DNA of 64,000 nt from Pseudomonas endophytica (GTDB lineage: Bacteria > Pseudomonadota > Gammaproteobacteria > Pseudomonadales > Pseudomonadaceae): NCBI RefSeq assembly GCF_001411475.1, contig NZ_LLWH01000187.1, positions 41,213 through 105,212 on the forward strand, written 5' to 3'. The position numbers were made by a program, and so were the translations under genes. The notes beneath the pieces are model-generated. The model made no database searches. It had not been told where the DNA came from and saw nothing but the letters and a program-made list of their open reading frames with translations. Positions 51,394-61,926 of the stretch are shown in pieces. How positions within the stretch are numbered: the first letter of the stretch is position 1; the number at the start of each line of letters is the position of its first letter.

Positions 51394-52557
51394 ATGAACC
51401 CCTCTCAAAACGAAGACTACAACGCTATTCGCGAAGGTGTGCGGGCACTGTGTGCTGAATATCCGGCAGAATACTGGCGCAAAATTGACGAGGAAAAGGG
51501 CTTTCCTGAGGCGTTTGTGAAGTCCATGACCGAGGCCGGCTGGTTGTCAGCGATGATCCCTGAAGAGTACGGCGGCTCCGGCTTGGGGCTGGCTGAGGCG
51601 TCAGTGATTCTGGAGGAGGTCAACCACTGTGGCGGTAACTCCGGCACGGTGCACGGGCAGATGTACAACATGTTTACCTTGTTGCGCCATGGCAGCGAAG
51701 AACAAAAGCGCTACTACTTGCCCAAACTGGCCAGTGGCGAGTTGCGCTTGCAGTCTATGGGGGTGACCGAGCCTACGACCGGTACTGACACCACCAAGAT
51801 CAAAACCACTGCCGTGCGCAGTGGCGATAAGTATGTGATCAACGGGCAAAAGGTCTGGATCTCACGGGTGCAGCACTCGGACTTGATGATTTTGCTCGCC
51901 CGTACCACACCGCTGGCCGAGGTCCAGAGAAAGGCCGACGGCATGTCGATTTTCCTCGTCGACTTGCATCAAGCCATTGGTAACGGTTTGACCGTGCAGC
52001 CGATTGCCAACATGGTCAGTCACGAAACCAACGAGCTGTTCTTCGACAACTTAGAAATCCCCGCCAGTAGCCTGATTGGTGAAGAAGGTAAGGGCTTTCG
52101 GTACATTCTTGACGGCCTGAACGCCGAGCGCACCTTGATTGCCGCCGAGTGCATCGGTGATGGCCGCTGGTTCAACGAAAAGTCTGCGCAGTACGCCCGT
52201 GACCGTGTGGTATTTGGCCGCCCGATTGGTCAGAACCAAGGTGTGCAGTTCCCGATTGCTGAAGCGCATATTGAGCTGGAAGCCGCCGACCTGATGCGCT
52301 GGCGCGCCTGTGAGGAGTACGACAGCGGGCGCAATGCCGGGGCCGCGGCCAACATGGCCAAGTACTTGGCCGCCAAGGCCAGTTGGGAAGCGGCTAATGC
52401 CTGCTTGCAAACCCACGGCGGATTCGGCTTTGCCAATGAATACGACGTTGAGCGTAAATTTCGCGAAACCCGCCTGTATCAGGTTGCCCCTATTTCTACC
52501 AACTTGATTCTGTCCTACGTGGCTGAGCACTTGCTCGAACTGCCGCGCTCTTTCTGA
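51394..52557 (+). CDS. Acyl-CoA dehydrogenase of the itaconate operon
   Basis: A 387-residue FAD-dependent acyl-CoA dehydrogenase. N-terminal helical domain (GVRALCAEYPAEYWRKID, WLSAMIPEEYGGSGLGLAEA), the beta domain with QSMGVTEPTTGTDTTKIKT and KVWISRVQHSDLMILLAR, and the C-terminal helical domain with catalytic-region LQTHGGFGFANEYDVERKF. It is preserved in the P. aeruginosa operon between ich and the MmgE/PrpD gene although no oxidation step is needed for itaconate itself; it may act on a related methyl-branched acyl-CoA. Ribosome site AAGGA lies before the ATG. Confidence 0.94.
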   Translation: MNPSQNEDYNAIREGVRALCAEYPAEYWRKIDEEKGFPEAFVKSMTEAGWLSAMIPEEYGGSGLGLAEASVILEEVNHCGGNSGTVHGQMYNMFTLLRHGSEEQKRYYLPKLASGELRLQSMGVTEPTTGTDTTKIKTTAVRSGDKYVINGQKVWISRVQHSDLMILLARTTPLAEVQRKADGMSIFLVDLHQAIGNGLTVQPIANMVSHETNELFFDNLEIPASSLIGEEGKGFRYILDGLNAERTLIAAECIGDGRWFNEKSAQYARDRVVFGRPIGQNQGVQFPIAEAHIELEAADLMRWRACEEYDSGRNAGAAANMAKYLAAKASWEAANACLQTHGGFGFANEYDVERKFRETRLYQVAPISTNLILSYVAEHLLELPRSF

Positions 52558-52593
52558 GCACGTTTTGACATCGTCTTTCATGGAGAACGCTGC

Positions 52594-53976
52594 ATGAGTC
52601 AGCACACTCAAGCACTCACTGAGTTTTTGGCCGCACTGCACTACCAGCAGTTGCCTGAAACGGTGGTTAGCCGTACCGAAGATTTGTTCCTTGATTGGCT
52701 GGGCTCTGCATTAGCCAGCCAAGGCATGCACCCGATTCCGCTGTTCGAGCGCTACGCGGCGAAGATGGGGCCGGGCAGCGGCCCAGCCGGTATTTTGGTC
52801 AATGGCCAGTCCAGCTCGGCCTATTTTGCGGCGCTGGTTAATGGTGCCAGCTCGCACTTGGTGGAGCAGGATGACTTGCACAACAGCTCAGTTCTGCACC
52901 CAGCGACGGTGGTGTTTCCGGCCGTGTTGGCTGCGGCGCAAGACTTGGGCAAATCGGGCCGCGAGTTGATTGTGGCTGCGGTGGCGGGCTATGAAGCAGG
53001 TATTCGCATTGGTGAATTTCTTGGCCGCTCGCATTACCGTATTTTTCATACCACGGCCACGGTCGGCACGCTGGCGGCTGCGGTGGGTGTCGGCAAGTTG
53101 ATGGGATTCAATCAGCAGCAATTCACGCATGTACTCGGCACTGCCGGTACTCAGGCCGCAGGCTTGTGGGAGTTTTTACGGGATGCGGCAGACTCCAAAC
53201 AGTTGCACACCGCCAAAGCAGCGGCTGATGGTTTGCTAGCGGCATACATGACGGCTGACGGGCTAAGCGGCGCGAAAAACATTCTTGAAGGCGAGCAAGG
53301 TTTGGCCGCAGGCATGTCCAGCGACGCTAACCCAAGCCACTTGTCCCAAGGGCTGGGCGAGCGTTGGGCGCTGGTTGAGACCTCATTCAAGTTCCACGCG
53401 TCATGCAGACACACCCACCCGGCGGCCGATGCGTTGCTGGCGTTGCTGCAACAGGAAAATCTGTCTGCGCAAGACATCGCCAGCGTCACTACACGGGTCC
53501 ATCAGGGCGCCATTGATGTGTTGGGCCGTGTGCAAGTCCCTCAAAGCGTGCATCAAGCCAAGTTTTCGATGGGCACGGTATTGGGGCTGATCGCGGTTTA
53601 CGGCAAGGCCGGGCTGCCCGAATTTCATCAGTACGCACTGACTGATTCGCGGGTCAGCGACTTCCGCGACAAGGTCAGCATGCTACTTGATGAGGAAGTC
53701 GACGCTGCGTATCCACAGCGCTGGCTAGGTCGGGTGGAGGTCACCACGCTTGATGGCCGAACCTTGCAAAGCAGCATTGACGAGCCAAAAGGCGATCCGG
53801 GCAATACCCTGAATCGCGCCGAGCTTGAAGACAAGTTTCGTCGTTTGCTGGCTTTCTCCGGTGCGCGCACTGACGAGCAGGCAACCGGCTTGATTGGTTT
53901 GGTCTGGGATTTGCGCTATCTAGATGATTTAACTGCGCTGACCCGCATCACCTCGCTAACAGGGAGCGCAGCATGA
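52594..53976 (+). CDS. MmgE/PrpD family protein of the itaconate operon
   Basis: A 460-residue protein of the 2-methylcitrate dehydratase/iminodisuccinate epimerase/cis-aconitate decarboxylase superfamily: LDWLGSALASQGM, NGASSHLVEQDDLHNSSVLH (active-site region), AAVAGYEAGIRIGEFLG, FHTTATVGTLAAAVGVGKLM, KFHASCRHTHPAADALLALL and LNRAELEDKFRRLLAFSGAR. GGAGA precedes the ATG. Its last 4 bases overlap the CoA-transferase gene. The role in itaconate breakdown is not established; the same superfamily includes the cis-aconitate decarboxylase that makes itaconate. Confidence 0.93.
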   Translation: MSQHTQALTEFLAALHYQQLPETVVSRTEDLFLDWLGSALASQGMHPIPLFERYAAKMGPGSGPAGILVNGQSSSAYFAALVNGASSHLVEQDDLHNSSVLHPATVVFPAVLAAAQDLGKSGRELIVAAVAGYEAGIRIGEFLGRSHYRIFHTTATVGTLAAAVGVGKLMGFNQQQFTHVLGTAGTQAAGLWEFLRDAADSKQLHTAKAAADGLLAAYMTADGLSGAKNILEGEQGLAAGMSSDANPSHLSQGLGERWALVETSFKFHASCRHTHPAADALLALLQQENLSAQDIASVTTRVHQGAIDVLGRVQVPQSVHQAKFSMGTVLGLIAVYGKAGLPEFHQYALTDSRVSDFRDKVSMLLDEEVDAAYPQRWLGRVEVTTLDGRTLQSSIDEPKGDPGNTLNRAELEDKFRRLLAFSGARTDEQATGLIGLVWDLRYLDDLTALTRITSLTGSAA

Positions 53977-55178
53977 ACGACATCACGGCTAAACCCCGCC
54001 CGCTGGACGGCATTACTGTGGTCAGCCTGGAGCATGCGATTGCCGCTCCGTTCTGCACGCGGCAATTGGCCGATCTTGGAGCGCGGGTCATCAAGATCGA
54101 GCGCCCAGGTTCGGGTGACTTTGCTCGCGACTATGACGAGCGGGTCAATGGGCTGGCATCACACTTCGTCTGGACTAACCGCTCCAAAGAAAGCCTGACG
54201 CTTAACGTCAAACAAAAAGAGGCTGACCAGGTACTCGACAAGCTGTTGAGCACTGCCGATGTGCTGGTGCAAAATTTGGCGCCGGGTGCAGCGCAGCGCA
54301 TGGGGTTGTCGTTTGCGGACTTACATGAGCGCTTTCCGCGGCTGATTGTTTGCGACATTTCCGGCTACGGCGAAGGCGGACCTTACGAGCAGAAAAAAGC
54401 TTACGACCTGCTGATCCAGAGTGAGGGCGGCTTTTTATCCGTCACCGGCGGGCCGGGTGAAGACGAAATGGCCAAAGCCGGATGCTCGATTGCCGACATC
54501 GCGGCCGGTATGTACGCCTACACCGGCGTGCTCTCGGCCCTGTTGCTACGGGATAAAACGGGCGAGGGTAGTCGCGTCGATGTGTCGATGCTGGAAAGCC
54601 TAGTGGAGTGGATGGGTTACCCGTTGTACTACGCTTACGAGGGCGCGGCGCCTCCGCCGAGAGCAGGGGCGGCGCATGCAACTATTTACCCCTACGGTCC
54701 GTTCCCAACAGGTGACGGCGGCACAGTGATGTTGGGCTTGCAGAATGAGCGTGAGTGGCAGCAGTTTTGCGACAAAGTGTTGCTGCAACCTGATCTTGTG
54801 AGCGACTCGCGTTTTAATGCCAATGCGCGGCGCTCAGAAAATCGTAACGAGTTGCGAGCGCTGATTGTTGAAGCGTTCGCCAGCATGACCGCTGCTGAGG
54901 TGATTGCGCGGCTCGATACAGCGCTGATTGCCAACGCGCATGTCAATGACATGGCAGGCGTGTGGGCGCATCCACAACTTCAAGCGCGTGATCGTTGGCG
55001 CGAAGTGGATAGCCCGGCAGGCAAGTTGCCGGCGCTCCTGCCGCCCGGTCAAAACACGGCGTTTGAACCGCGTATGGATGCGGTGCCGGAGCTGGGCCAG
55101 CATACCGACAGCCTGCTGGCGGAGTTGGGTTATAAGGCGCAGGACATCCAGCGTCTTCATGAACAAGGAGCGGTGTGA
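53973..55178 (+). CDS. ict: Class III CoA-transferase, succinyl-CoA:itaconate CoA-transferase
   Basis: A 401-residue CaiB/BaiF-family transferase: PLDGITVVSLEHAIAAPFCT, ADLGARVIKIERPGSGDFAR, NRSKESLTLNVK, CDISGYGEGGPYEQKKAYDL, and the catalytic Asp in GCSIADIAAGMYAYTGVL (about residue 170). It overlaps the MmgE/PrpD stop (ATGA). By operon match to P. aeruginosa it activates itaconate to itaconyl-CoA using succinyl-CoA, the first step of the pathway. Confidence 0.92.
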   Translation: MNDITAKPRPLDGITVVSLEHAIAAPFCTRQLADLGARVIKIERPGSGDFARDYDERVNGLASHFVWTNRSKESLTLNVKQKEADQVLDKLLSTADVLVQNLAPGAAQRMGLSFADLHERFPRLIVCDISGYGEGGPYEQKKAYDLLIQSEGGFLSVTGGPGEDEMAKAGCSIADIAAGMYAYTGVLSALLLRDKTGEGSRVDVSMLESLVEWMGYPLYYAYEGAAPPPRAGAAHATIYPYGPFPTGDGGTVMLGLQNEREWQQFCDKVLLQPDLVSDSRFNANARRSENRNELRALIVEAFASMTAAEVIARLDTALIANAHVNDMAGVWAHPQLQARDRWREVDSPAGKLPALLPPGQNTAFEPRMDAVPELGQHTDSLLAELGYKAQDIQRLHEQGAV

Positions 55179-55214
55179 GGTTGACCCCTCACCACGCACT
55201 CAAGGAGCGGACTC

Positions 55215-57120
<1,906 letters not shown>

Positions 57121-57129
57121 GACCTGAAG

Positions 57130-57211
57130 TGCCGCGCATTATCGTCTGTTCGATGACTCGCGGCAGGGTCAAGGCGACAGCGGCAGACCTGCGGGTCTGT
57201 CGCACCTTGAC
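57130..57211 (+). terminator. Two tandem stem-loops between dctP and dctQ
   Basis: Stem 1: TGCCGCG (57130) with CGCGGCA (57159). Stem 2: GTCAAGG..GACAG..CAGACC (57168 onward) with its near reverse complement ending CCTTGAC at 57211. No T-run follows, so these are better read as mRNA-stabilising or attenuating hairpins that raise dctP over dctQM, as known for other binding-protein operons. Confidence 0.6.
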
Positions 57212-57263
57212 ATCACTGGTTTTAGTCGTCGCTTTGCGACCTGCTTTTCAAGGGAGATAGCCC

Positions 57264-57902
57264 ATGCACGCCTTTTTTCGTGTCTGGAATCGGGTTGAAG
57301 AAATACTGGTGGCGTTCCTGCTTGCGGGGATGACGCTGGTGACTTTTTTGTACGTTGTGTTCAACAACCTTTACGGCGTTTTTTACTCTTTGGGCGATTC
57401 TCTGCCCTTTGCCAACGACCTGATGTTCAGCATCGGCGATGGCATTTTGTATGTCGCTCAGGAGATGACCTGGAGTGTGGCGCTGACCAAGGCCATGTTC
57501 GGCTGGCTGATCTTTGTGGGGCTGGCGTGGGGCGTGCGCATTGGGGCGCACATTGGTATCGACTTGCTGGTGCGTCAGTTCAGCCCCGAAAACCAGCGCC
57601 GCGTGGCCTTGCTTGCCCTGGTGATCTGCCTAGGTTATTGCGCGCTGATGGCCTACTCCAGCGAACAGTGGGTCGCAACCTTATACAGCGTTGGCACCAG
57701 TGCTGAAGACCTCGACCGTTTCGGTATCAAGCAGTGGCAGATCGTGATGATCGTGCCGATTGGCTTTGCGCTGATGTTCCTGCGTTTTCTGCAAGTGTTC
57801 ATCCGTGTTGTCCAAGGCAAGCAGCAAGGCTTGGGCTTGCACAGTGAAGTGGACGATGCCGTCAAACTGGCTGAAAACGACACGTCGGAGACCGTCAAAT
57901 GA
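57264..57902 (+). CDS. dctQ: TRAP transporter small permease subunit, DctQ family
   Basis: A 212-residue inner-membrane protein with four hydrophobic segments: ILVAFLLAGMTLVTFLYVVF, the second around MFGWLIFVGLAWGVRIGAHI, VALLALVICLGYCALMAY, and IVMIVPIGFALMFLRFLQVF. The RIGAHIGIDLLV stretch is the family signature. Its stop overlaps the dctM start by 4 bases. DctQ forms the permease with DctM. Confidence 0.93.
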   Translation: MHAFFRVWNRVEEILVAFLLAGMTLVTFLYVVFNNLYGVFYSLGDSLPFANDLMFSIGDGILYVAQEMTWSVALTKAMFGWLIFVGLAWGVRIGAHIGIDLLVRQFSPENQRRVALLALVICLGYCALMAYSSEQWVATLYSVGTSAEDLDRFGIKQWQIVMIVPIGFALMFLRFLQVFIRVVQGKQQGLGLHSEVDDAVKLAENDTSETVK

Positions 57903-59179
57903 CTATCAGTTTTCTATTTGTCGCTCTGTTCGTGCTGATGTTTATCGGCATTCCTGTGGCGATTTCCCTGGGGTTGTCCGGGGCCATGACCATCCTGTTC
58001 TTCAGTAACGACTCGGTTCGTTCGCTGGCGATCAAGCTCTTCGAAACCAGTGAGCATTACACGCTGCTGGCCATTCCGTTCTTTCTGCTGTCGGGCGCAT
58101 TCATGACCAGCGGTGGCGTGGCGCGCCGTCTGATCGACTTTGCTAATGCCTGTGTTGGCCATATCAAGGGTGGCTTGGCCATTGCCGCGATCATGGCCTG
58201 CATGTTGTTTGCGGCCCTGAGCGGCTCGTCACCGGCGACCGTTGCCGCTGTGGGTTCTATTGTGATCGCCGGGATGGTGCGCTCTGGGTACAAACAGGAG
58301 TTTGCTGCCGGTATCGTCTGTAACGCAGGCACCTTAGGTATCTTGATTCCGCCGTCGATTGTGATGGTGGTCTACGCCACCGCCACCGAAACCTCGGTGG
58401 GCAAGCTGTTTATGGCCGGTGTTGTGCCGGGGCTGTTGCTGGGGGTGGTGTTGATGATCACCATCTACATCTTGGCCCGGGTTAAAAACATGCCCTCGCT
58501 GCCGCGTGCCTCGTTCAAAGAGATCCTCGCGGCAGGCCGTAAAGCAGGCTGGGGCCTGATGCTGATCGTGATTATTCTTGGTGGCATTTACTCGGGCATG
58601 TTTACCCCCACTGAAGCGGCTGCCGTGGCGGCGGTGTATGCGGCCTTTGTGGCGATCTTTATCTACAAGGACATGACCATTCGCGAATGCCCGAAGGTCA
58701 TTGTCGAGGCGGGCAAGCTCAGTGTGGTACTGATGTTTATCATCGCCAACGCCATGCTCTTCGCCCACGTACTGACCACAGAGCAGATTCCGCAGTCGAT
58801 TACCGCGTGGGTGGTTGAACAGGGCTTTACCCCGATTGAGTTTCTGCTGGTGGTGAACGTCGTGTTGCTGGTGGCAGGCACCTTTATGGAGCCGTCAGCG
58901 ATCATCTTGATTCTGGCGCCGATCCTCTTTCCGATTGCCATGCAACTGGGCATCGACCCGATTCACTTGGGCATCATCATGGTGGTGAACATGGAGATCG
59001 GATTGATCACACCGCCAACCGGCCTCAACTTGTTTGTGACATCGGCCGTTACGGGCATGCCGTTAACACGCGTGGTGCGCGCCGTCTCGCCGTGGCTGCT
59101 GGTGATGTTGGCGTTCTTGATCTTGGTCACGTACGTGCCGTTTGTGTCTCTGGCACTGCCAAACTGGCTCGGGATGTAA
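57899..59179 (+). CDS. dctM: TRAP transporter large permease subunit, DctM family
   Basis: A 426-residue 12-TM protein of the DctM family: VALFVLMFIGIPVAISLGLS, the loop ALSGSSPATVAAVGSIVIAG, GTLGILIPPSIVMVVYATAT, GIYSGMFTPTEAAAVAAVYA and MEIGLITPPTGLNLFVTSAV. It is the ion-coupled translocation subunit of the DctPQM system. A terminator follows within 20 bases, closing the itaconate operon. Confidence 0.96.
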   Translation: MTISFLFVALFVLMFIGIPVAISLGLSGAMTILFFSNDSVRSLAIKLFETSEHYTLLAIPFFLLSGAFMTSGGVARRLIDFANACVGHIKGGLAIAAIMACMLFAALSGSSPATVAAVGSIVIAGMVRSGYKQEFAAGIVCNAGTLGILIPPSIVMVVYATATETSVGKLFMAGVVPGLLLGVVLMITIYILARVKNMPSLPRASFKEILAAGRKAGWGLMLIVIILGGIYSGMFTPTEAAAVAAVYAAFVAIFIYKDMTIRECPKVIVEAGKLSVVLMFIIANAMLFAHVLTTEQIPQSITAWVVEQGFTPIEFLLVVNVVLLVAGTFMEPSAIILILAPILFPIAMQLGIDPIHLGIIMVVNMEIGLITPPTGLNLFVTSAVTGMPLTRVVRAVSPWLLVMLAFLILVTYVPFVSLALPNWLGM

Positions 59180-59198
59180 ACGCTGCTGTTGGGGTCAA

Positions 59199-59232
59199 AG
59201 GGTCTGTACGCGAAACCGTGCAGGCCCTTTTT
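59199..59232 (+). terminator. Rho-independent terminator of the itaconate operon
   Basis: AGGGTCTGTACG-cgaaac-CGTGCAGGCCCT followed by TTTTT. The stem of about 12 bp includes two G-U type pairs. Confidence 0.8.
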
Positions 59233-59278
59233 AAGTTGAGGGCCCACTGTTTACAGTGAGTGCTTGAAAGGAGGATCT

Positions 59279-59461
59279 ATGCAAAAAATCACCATTATGG
59301 CGGCGCTGGCGTTGTTGGTGGGATGTTCTGCCACTCAGCCGGATACGGCTCCAGTTCACGATACTCATGCGTGCATGAGCTACAGGTCGATGATGACCGC
59401 GCCTATGGCGCCGGACGCGATGCAGCGTTTGAGGCTGGCGTGCGAGCAGTCTAGGCAGTGA
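59279..59461 (+). CDS. Small lipoprotein, function unknown
   Basis: A 60-residue ORF. The ATG at 59279 has an excellent ribosome site (AAGGAGG, 5 bases). The N-terminus MQKITIMAALALLVGC is a lipoprotein signal with lipobox LVGC-S (Cys16), followed by a short Thr/Pro/Met-rich tail with one further Cys pair. It has no recognised family and lies between the TRAP genes and the tRNA-Leu site. Confidence 0.75.
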   Translation: MQKITIMAALALLVGCSATQPDTAPVHDTHACMSYRSMMTAPMAPDAMQRLRLACEQSRQ

Positions 59462-59509
59462 AGGGAGGTGGTCGCGAGGATTGCGGAGCAATCTCACTAT
59501 TTGCGGAGC

Positions 59510-59551
59510 AAAAAAACAAAGGGCCTGCGCGCTGAAAGCGTGCAAGCCCTT
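59510..59551 (-). terminator. Terminator of the tRNA-Leu locus
   Basis: On the minus strand AAGGGCTTGCACGC, a short loop, GCGCGCAGGCCCTT, then TGTTTTTTT. It stands right after the tRNA 3' end, as expected for the tRNA transcript. Confidence 0.75.
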
Positions 59552-59559
59552 GATTTGTT

Positions 59560-59617
59560 TGGTGCCCGAAGCCGGAATCGAACCGGCACGTCCTTTCGAA
59601 CGGGGGATTTTAAGTCC
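59560..59617 (-). tRNA. tRNA-Leu(UAA) 3' fragment, island attachment site
   Basis: The reverse complement reads GGACTTAAAATCC (anticodon arm with TAA), a long Leu-type variable arm (CCGTTCGAAAGGACG), a T-arm GCCGG-TTCGAAT-CCGGC and an acceptor end CTTCGGGCACCA. The 5' half (acceptor 5' strand and D-arm) is missing on the side towards the integrase; unrelated AT-rich sequence follows instead. This is the displaced 3' part of the tRNA gene left when an island integrated, so the piece itself is not functional; an intact copy should exist at the far end of the island. Confidence 0.8.
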
Positions 59618-59653
59618 AAGAATAAACCGTTAAAAATCAATGGGATGTAGGTT

Positions 59654-59734
59654 AATTCGTTCCGCAGGAAGGTAGATTAAACCGGCCTGAGAGCCTTTGT
59701 TTTCAAGGGGGTAAATTTAATTGCGGAACGAATT
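59654..59734. repeat. Inverted repeat beside the integrase gene
   Basis: AATTCGTTCCGCA (59654-59666) and its exact reverse complement TGCGGAACGAATT (59722-59734) flank 55 bases between the att site and the integrase stop. They are candidate integrase arm-binding sites. Two TTGCGGAGCAA copies 20 bases apart lie at 59481 and 59501, on the other side of the tRNA piece, and share the TTGCGGA core. Confidence 0.55.
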
Positions 59735-59736
59735 TT

Positions 59737-60771
59737 CTACTTGGTTGGCATAACTTTAAGGCCTTTGCGGCGGCGGATGTATTGTTCTGTCATGCCTACG
59801 GTTGTGTGTCCTAACTGGTCCCGCGCATCCCTGATGCTTCCGGTAGCTTCTTCTTTGTCAGTTGCAGCTTTTGCGCGAAGATCGCGCATTTGAAATGCTG
59901 ACTTTTCAATTCCGGCCTTCATCCTGGCCGCGTCAAATCGCCCCCTCAGCATGCTTGCTGTCATAGGCTGCCCGTTGTCCATGACGACAAGCCGGGTAGA
60001 TCTAATCTTGTGCCCTTTCTTCCTTTCCAATATCCGATCGATGACAGCCTTTAACTCTCCAACAACTTCAATCCTCCGCTTGGCACCGGTTTTGCCCTGC
60101 TGAATAAGAAGCTGGTCATCCAGAATGTGGCGTTCATCCATCTTCAAAGTGTCGCCAATCCTTTGGGCTGTCAGGTAAAACAAATCCAGTGCATCCTTAA
60201 GCGGCTGGTCAGCATGGAGATAAACAGCAGCAAGCATATCGTCCTCAACGTAAGTGTCTCGCCCCGTTTCTTTGTTTCCCTTGATGCCTGCGCACGGATT
60301 TGCGAGTGAGGTATATCCGCTTTGCCGCGCAAAGTTCCAGATAGCACTGAGCAGAGCTTTCTCCCTATTTGCTCTGACTTTTGCAGTTTTTGAGCGGTAT
60401 CGCAGGTACTGCACGATATGTTTCGGCTCGATTGCTTCCAAAGGTCCTGGCGGATCGTTGAAGAAGATCAGCAGCTGCTTCAATTCGCGGGCATTGTCCT
60501 TTTGCGTTGCCGGTGACTTGGTAGGTACGACCTCGTCCATATACTTGTTAGCAACGTATTCAAAAGTAAGTACTTGCGCAGCTATTGCGTTCGATGCACG
60601 ACTTTTCTCAAGCCTGGCGTATTCAACAATGGCTGCGCCGTAATCGGAGCCCAGAGCGATTTCTTTGCGCGGCTTTCCTCCAGCGTCATAAAAGTAATAG
60701 ATCCGCCCGCCCGGGCGGATGCGCTTGCGGAACCGAGGGATACTTCCAGGGTTCGTCGGTTTACGCGCCAT
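59737..60771 (-). CDS. int: Tyrosine recombinase/phage integrase of the island
   Basis: A 344-residue site-specific integrase. N-terminal arm-type domain (RKRIRPGGRIYYFYDAGGKP), a SAM-like core-binding domain (FEYVANKYMDEVVPTKSPAT), and a catalytic domain with Arg in YLTAQRIGDTLKM, Lys in QQGKTGAKRRIEV, Arg in QMRDLRAKAATD, His in LGHTTVGMT and the nucleophile Tyr in MTEQYIRRR. The gene is next to the tRNA-Leu fragment, which identifies the attachment site. It should catalyse integration and, with an excisionase, excision. Confidence 0.95.
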   Translation of the reverse strand: MARKPTNPGSIPRFRKRIRPGGRIYYFYDAGGKPRKEIALGSDYGAAIVEYARLEKSRASNAIAAQVLTFEYVANKYMDEVVPTKSPATQKDNARELKQLLIFFNDPPGPLEAIEPKHIVQYLRYRSKTAKVRANREKALLSAIWNFARQSGYTSLANPCAGIKGNKETGRDTYVEDDMLAAVYLHADQPLKDALDLFYLTAQRIGDTLKMDERHILDDQLLIQQGKTGAKRRIEVVGELKAVIDRILERKKGHKIRSTRLVVMDNGQPMTASMLRGRFDAARMKAGIEKSAFQMRDLRAKAATDKEEATGSIRDARDQLGHTTVGMTEQYIRRRKGLKVMPTK

Positions 60772-60773
60772 GC

Positions 60774-60986
60774 TTACATCGCCTTCCTAGGTTGCCACTC
60801 TGTGGTTTCAGGCTTCTTTTCGGAAGGGCTTGCCAGGATCGCGGCAGAAACAACACACGGCCATCCATTACGCTTGATGGTGTGACGGATACCGTTCCTT
60901 TTAAGTACCATCACTTGTCCTGCCTTTGTTTTCGCACCTGTTAGAGTGCAGACTTCTTCATGTGACAGAAAATTAATACCGTCCAT
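60774..60986 (-). CDS. DUF4224-like small phage protein
   Basis: A 70-residue protein, SHEEVCTLTGAKTKAGQVMV then LKRNGIRHTIKRNGWPCVV, matching the DUF4224 pattern of small proteins encoded just upstream of phage integrases. It lies 2 bases before the integrase start. The basic, helix-rich form and location suggest a directionality factor (excisionase-like), but that is an inference. Confidence 0.75.
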   Translation of the reverse strand: MDGINFLSHEEVCTLTGAKTKAGQVMVLKRNGIRHTIKRNGWPCVVSAAILASPSEKKPETTEWQPRKAM

Positions 60987-61073
60987 AGATACCTCCCGCC
61001 GCCCTATACAGGCTGCGTTGTATTGATGATGCGAGTGTTAGGGATGATGCCGCGCTGGGCGGCAGAAGGTGGT

Positions 61074-61454
61074 TTAGCGCTTTGCGGGGAACCATTCGGC
61101 GTCGTATTCGAACTGGGTAACTTGCGCGGGGCTGATGTGCGGCACATTTCGCTCAAAGTTTATGTATCCGAAAGGCTTCTCAATCCAGTTGACGGCTTCC
61201 GAAACAAGGCTCTCCCTGTAAATTCTGATTAGGTGGTCGGCTGCTTTTTCATAGTCTTCTTCGCGGTAGTAAGCATCGATGATGCCGCTGCGACAGACTT
61301 GCCACACGGTGCGCTTCGGGGAGTCCTCAGCGGCTTTGATTTTTTTATCCACGGCTTCGCGGGCGTAACGCAACTGGTCCAAGGTGAGCGTTTCCACCCA
61401 GGCATCAGTGCCGACGCTTAGTTTGTGGCCGTATTCGCACTTAATTTCAGGCAT
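61074..61454 (-). CDS. Hypothetical phage-type protein
   Basis: A 126-residue protein; the ATG at 61454 has GAGGA 7 bases upstream. It opens with MPEIKCEYGHKLSVGTDAWV, then a Lys/Glu-rich helical part (LRYAREAVDKKIKAAEDSPK, common in phage proteins of Pseudomonas), and ends FEYDAEWFPAKR. No membrane segment or enzyme motif is seen. It belongs to the run of small minus-strand genes behind the integrase. Confidence 0.65.
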   Translation of the reverse strand: MPEIKCEYGHKLSVGTDAWVETLTLDQLRYAREAVDKKIKAAEDSPKRTVWQVCRSGIIDAYYREEDYEKAADHLIRIYRESLVSEAVNWIEKPFGYINFERNVPHISPAQVTQFEYDAEWFPAKR

Positions 61455-61509
61455 AGGAAATCCTCGCCCGCCGGTCACCAGCAGGCTGGTTGAGTTGTAA
61501 AGTTTGGGT

Positions 61510-61926
61510 TTACAGCTGACGGGGAAGCGCAGACCGCAACTTGTCTGTAAGGCGGTCAATTCTTGCTAGACCGATCTCCCCGTGCATCTTGCTGCGGGAG
61601 CATTGAGATGAGGATGCATGGGCATGCAGTAGCGCGCGGCACTCACATAAGGCATCAAGCGATAACTGCAGTAAGTCTTCAAACTCGCTTATCCGATGCT
61701 TCAATTCATCTGCATATCGAACAGCGTTGAAGTCAGGAACCGGCTTGCCTGACATTCGATGTGCGAGCATAAGCCAGACTAAATCGTATTCAGGCCAATC
61801 AGCCTCAACCACAACGCTTTCAACAATTGCGTCTTTTTGAATGGCTCGCAGATATGCCGCTTCTCGAGCGGGTAGGCGGCTGAGTTTCAGTACGATGTAG
61901 CGTTCTTCGCGCTGGAATTCACTCAT
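61510..61926 (-). CDS. Hypothetical phage-type protein
   Basis: A 138-residue, mainly helical protein; GGGAG precedes the ATG at 61926. It starts MSEFQREERYIVLKLSRLPA and contains ADWPEYDLVWLMLAHRMSGK; the family is not recognised beyond similarity to small accessory genes of Pseudomonas prophages. Its first 8 bases overlap the end of the upstream gene. Confidence 0.65.
   Translation of the reverse strand: MSEFQREERYIVLKLSRLPAREAAYLRAIQKDAIVESVVVEADWPEYDLVWLMLAHRMSGKPVPDFNAVRYADELKHRISEFEDLLQLSLDALCECRALLHAHASSSQCSRSKMHGEIGLARIDRLTDKLRSALPRQL

Noticed and set aside
59560..59617. Complete tRNA-Leu gene
   Set aside because: The D-arm and 5' acceptor strand are not found on the integrase side; only the 3' part is present.
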